Origin: Prevotella sp.
GTDB lineage: Bacteria; Bacteroidota; Bacteroidia; Bacteroidales; Bacteroidaceae
Length of the DNA: 7,657 nt
Assembly (NCBI GenBank): GCA_021204565.1
Contig: JAJPZE010000008.1
Span: forward strand, 1 to 7,657
Direction of reading: 5' to 3'
Part shown: positions 6,160-7,657 of the stretch, piece after piece
How positions within the stretch are numbered: the first letter of the stretch is position 1
How the letters are laid out: each line of letters starts with the position of its first letter
Made by a program: the position numbers and the translations under genes
The notes under the pieces: model-generated
The model's input: the letters and a program-made list of their open reading frames with translations, nothing else
Told to the model about the DNA's origin: nothing
Database searches by the model: none

Positions 6160-7657
6160 TCAGAACACGGTAAACTTCACCGTCTGCACGCCGGCGGCGG
6201 TCTTCACGCGGGCAACATATACCCCTGCGCCAAGTCCGCTGAGGGCGTATGCATTGCCGGTCGGCGCCGTAGATGTAAGAAGCAATCCGGCGGCGTTAAA
6301 TATGTCGAGCTGCGTCGTGCCCTCAGGAAGTATGATTGTATTCCCCGCAACACGCACGGCATCAGCTGCGGCGGCGGCGTTCTCAATCGCGGTTGTCTCG
6401 CCCTCTTCTTCTTTCTCCACGAGCCACGCTTGCGCCGTATTAAGCACCCTGTGACCGCACTTGTCATACTCGTCATACTCGCCTACGAACGCCACGACAC
6501 GCACATGGTTGATATCCCATTCGTCGGAGAGAGTAAACTCATAGTCCTTATCATACCCGTTAACAAGGTCGATCTCGTCGCCCCAAGCGTCGGATAGAGC
6601 AAGGCGCGGAGAACCGTTATATACGAATTTCCCCGTATATCCGTTCTGCTTGGTTGTGATAAGGCTGTCCTCAACAACAAATACCGTGAGGTGGTATTCC
6701 TTATCTTCGTCGATGGTTAATATCTTATTTCCGCTAATGTTAACCTTAACGGTGCTGTCGTCAAGAGCGGTGGTTATATTCACCGTCGCATATGCGGGCT
6801 TGGCGGCTTGGATATGGAAGAGGTCGGAATTAAACGCATTTCCCGTGCCTATTACCGGCGAGTCGGCATAAAAGTTATTATTCGGTTTGGTGTACGAGTA
6901 AGGCACTTCGTTGTACAAGCAAGTACGGTCGAGCATTACCGAGGGGGCAAATGCATTGTGCTTATAGAACCACTGATACTGCTCGCTTTCGGAGATTGTA
7001 TAGTCGTCGTACCCGTCTGCGGTGTGATGACATACCTGCACCACGTTGTCCATATCTGCAATTATCGCCATCACTGCCTCGTCTCCTTCGGGGCAGTCCT
7101 TGCAGTTCATAGTTGAGAACATCTCAACCAACATATTCCTTTGAACGAACTCCTTGCGGGAGATGACGTTAACCGTACGCGAAGCGTTATCAGAGGTGTC
7201 GCGGTCGTTGTTGCCATTTATTTTGGTGATGGAGACTGTAACGTTGTCCTCTCCCTCCTCGTCAAAGAGGACGGTCTCGGCGGTGAAGTATCCGCTTTCG
7301 CCGTTAGCTATATCAAGACCTTCGATGGTTTCGGTGTATTGTTCATCACCGACGGTATAGGTCAATTCAACGCTCTCAACCGTTGCCAAACCTTTGTTGG
7401 TTATGGAGTGCGACGAGGCGTACGGCTCGCCGGTAACGACATAATCGGGCATTATCGAGCTATCCAACGACACATCGTATAGGGGCAGATCGTCGCCCTC
7501 GACGGTGATGAGGATACCCGCCGCATAATATTGCGTATACGTTTGCCAACCGCTTCCAAGCGGCGTGCAGTAATATTCCGTGCCGTCTTTAGCCCTCGCC
7601 GGGTACGAGAGATATTGCAGTCCGGTCTCCTCGTAACCTACATAAAGGTCGGTGCCG
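6160..7657 (-). CDS. Omp28-family surface protein with type IX secretion C-terminal domain, 5' end off window
   Basis: C-terminal 498 residues; the frame is open to the right edge, so the start and signal peptide are not visible (a GTG at 7473 is internal, not the start). Numbered from the first visible codon: a beta-rich segment (1-60); a CARDB/Ig-like domain (about 62-167; TNKGLATVESVELTYTVGD); an Omp28-related domain beginning at MLVEMFSTMNCKDCPEGDEA, a thioredoxin-like opening with C185 and C188 in a CKDC motif, followed by HHTADGYDDYT and APSVMLDRT; a linker rich in Glu and Ala (about 414-433); and a C-terminal domain (about 435-498) with LDIFNAAG and GLGAGVYVARV, typical of type A sorting domains. 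Expected to be exported through the inner membrane, passed out by the type IX system and attached to the cell surface. Ligand or exact role unknown. Ends in KFTVF. Its own terminator follows. Likely host gene next to the element. Confidence 0.85.
   Translation of the reverse strand, partial: GTDLYVGYEETGLQYLSYPARAKDGTEYYCTPLGSGWQTYTQYYAAGILITVEGDDLPLYDVSLDSSIMPDYVVTGEPYASSHSITNKGLATVESVELTYTVGDEQYTETIEGLDIANGESGYFTAETVLFDEEGEDNVTVSITKINGNNDRDTSDNASRTVNVISRKEFVQRNMLVEMFSTMNCKDCPEGDEAVMAIIADMDNVVQVCHHTADGYDDYTISESEQYQWFYKHNAFAPSVMLDRTCLYNEVPYSYTKPNNNFYADSPVIGTGNAFNSDLFHIQAAKPAYATVNITTALDDSTVKVNISGNKILTIDEDKEYHLTVFVVEDSLITTKQNGYTGKFVYNGSPRLALSDAWGDEIDLVNGYDKDYEFTLSDEWDINHVRVVAFVGEYDEYDKCGHRVLNTAQAWLVEKEEEGETTAIENAAAAADAVRVAGNTIILPEGTTQLDIFNAAGLLLTSTAPTGNAYALSGLGAGVYVARVKTAAGVQTVKFTVF

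Noticed and set aside
6160..7473. GTG at 7473 as the start of the Omp28-like gene
   Set aside because: The frame continues open upstream to the window edge with plausible beta-rich secreted-protein sequence, and no signal peptide follows the GTG.

Overview
The window looks like a member of the Bacteroidales, of the gut Muribaculaceae/Prevotella/Bacteroides kind; genus is not determinable. The reasons are TAnnTTTG-type -7 promoter boxes upstream of genes, a surface protein combining an Omp28-like domain with a type IX secretion C-terminal domain, a 411-residue CTnDOT-class tyrosine recombinase, and a RhuM-like small protein of the kind that accompanies such recombinases. All four genes lie on the minus strand, so transcription runs right to left.

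Right part (6160-7657): the 3' two-thirds or so of a secreted Omp28-family protein. It is cut by the right edge and closed by a 28-nt hairpin terminator at 6101-6128. This is probably host chromosome.

Middle (5595-6159): 565 bp without a gene. It holds the integrase promoter, a perfect palindrome abutting it, two matches to the CTnDOT-type core sequence GTANNTTTGC (minus strand 5627-5636, plus strand 5843-5852), short direct repeats, and G-rich repeats near the terminator. If the left side is a mobile element, its end lies here.

Left part (1-5594): an IntDOT-like integrase (4359-5594); a RhuM-like protein whose ATG overlaps the integrase stop as TAATG (3955-4359); a hairpin terminator (3882-3922); then a separate transcription unit encoding one giant restriction-modification enzyme. 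That reading frame runs from 3717 off the left edge, 1239 codons without a stop. In order it carries a PD-(D/E)XK nuclease, a superfamily 2 helicase/translocase, an N6-adenine methyltransferase (DPFVGTGTF and NPPY motifs) and the start of a target-recognition region. This is the type ISP layout known from LlaGI and LlaBIII.

Overall reading: the left end of the window is a mobile defence cargo. An integrase with its partner sits at the element end, and a self-contained enzyme that both methylates and restricts DNA follows. The other element end and the C-terminus of the enzyme lie outside the window.
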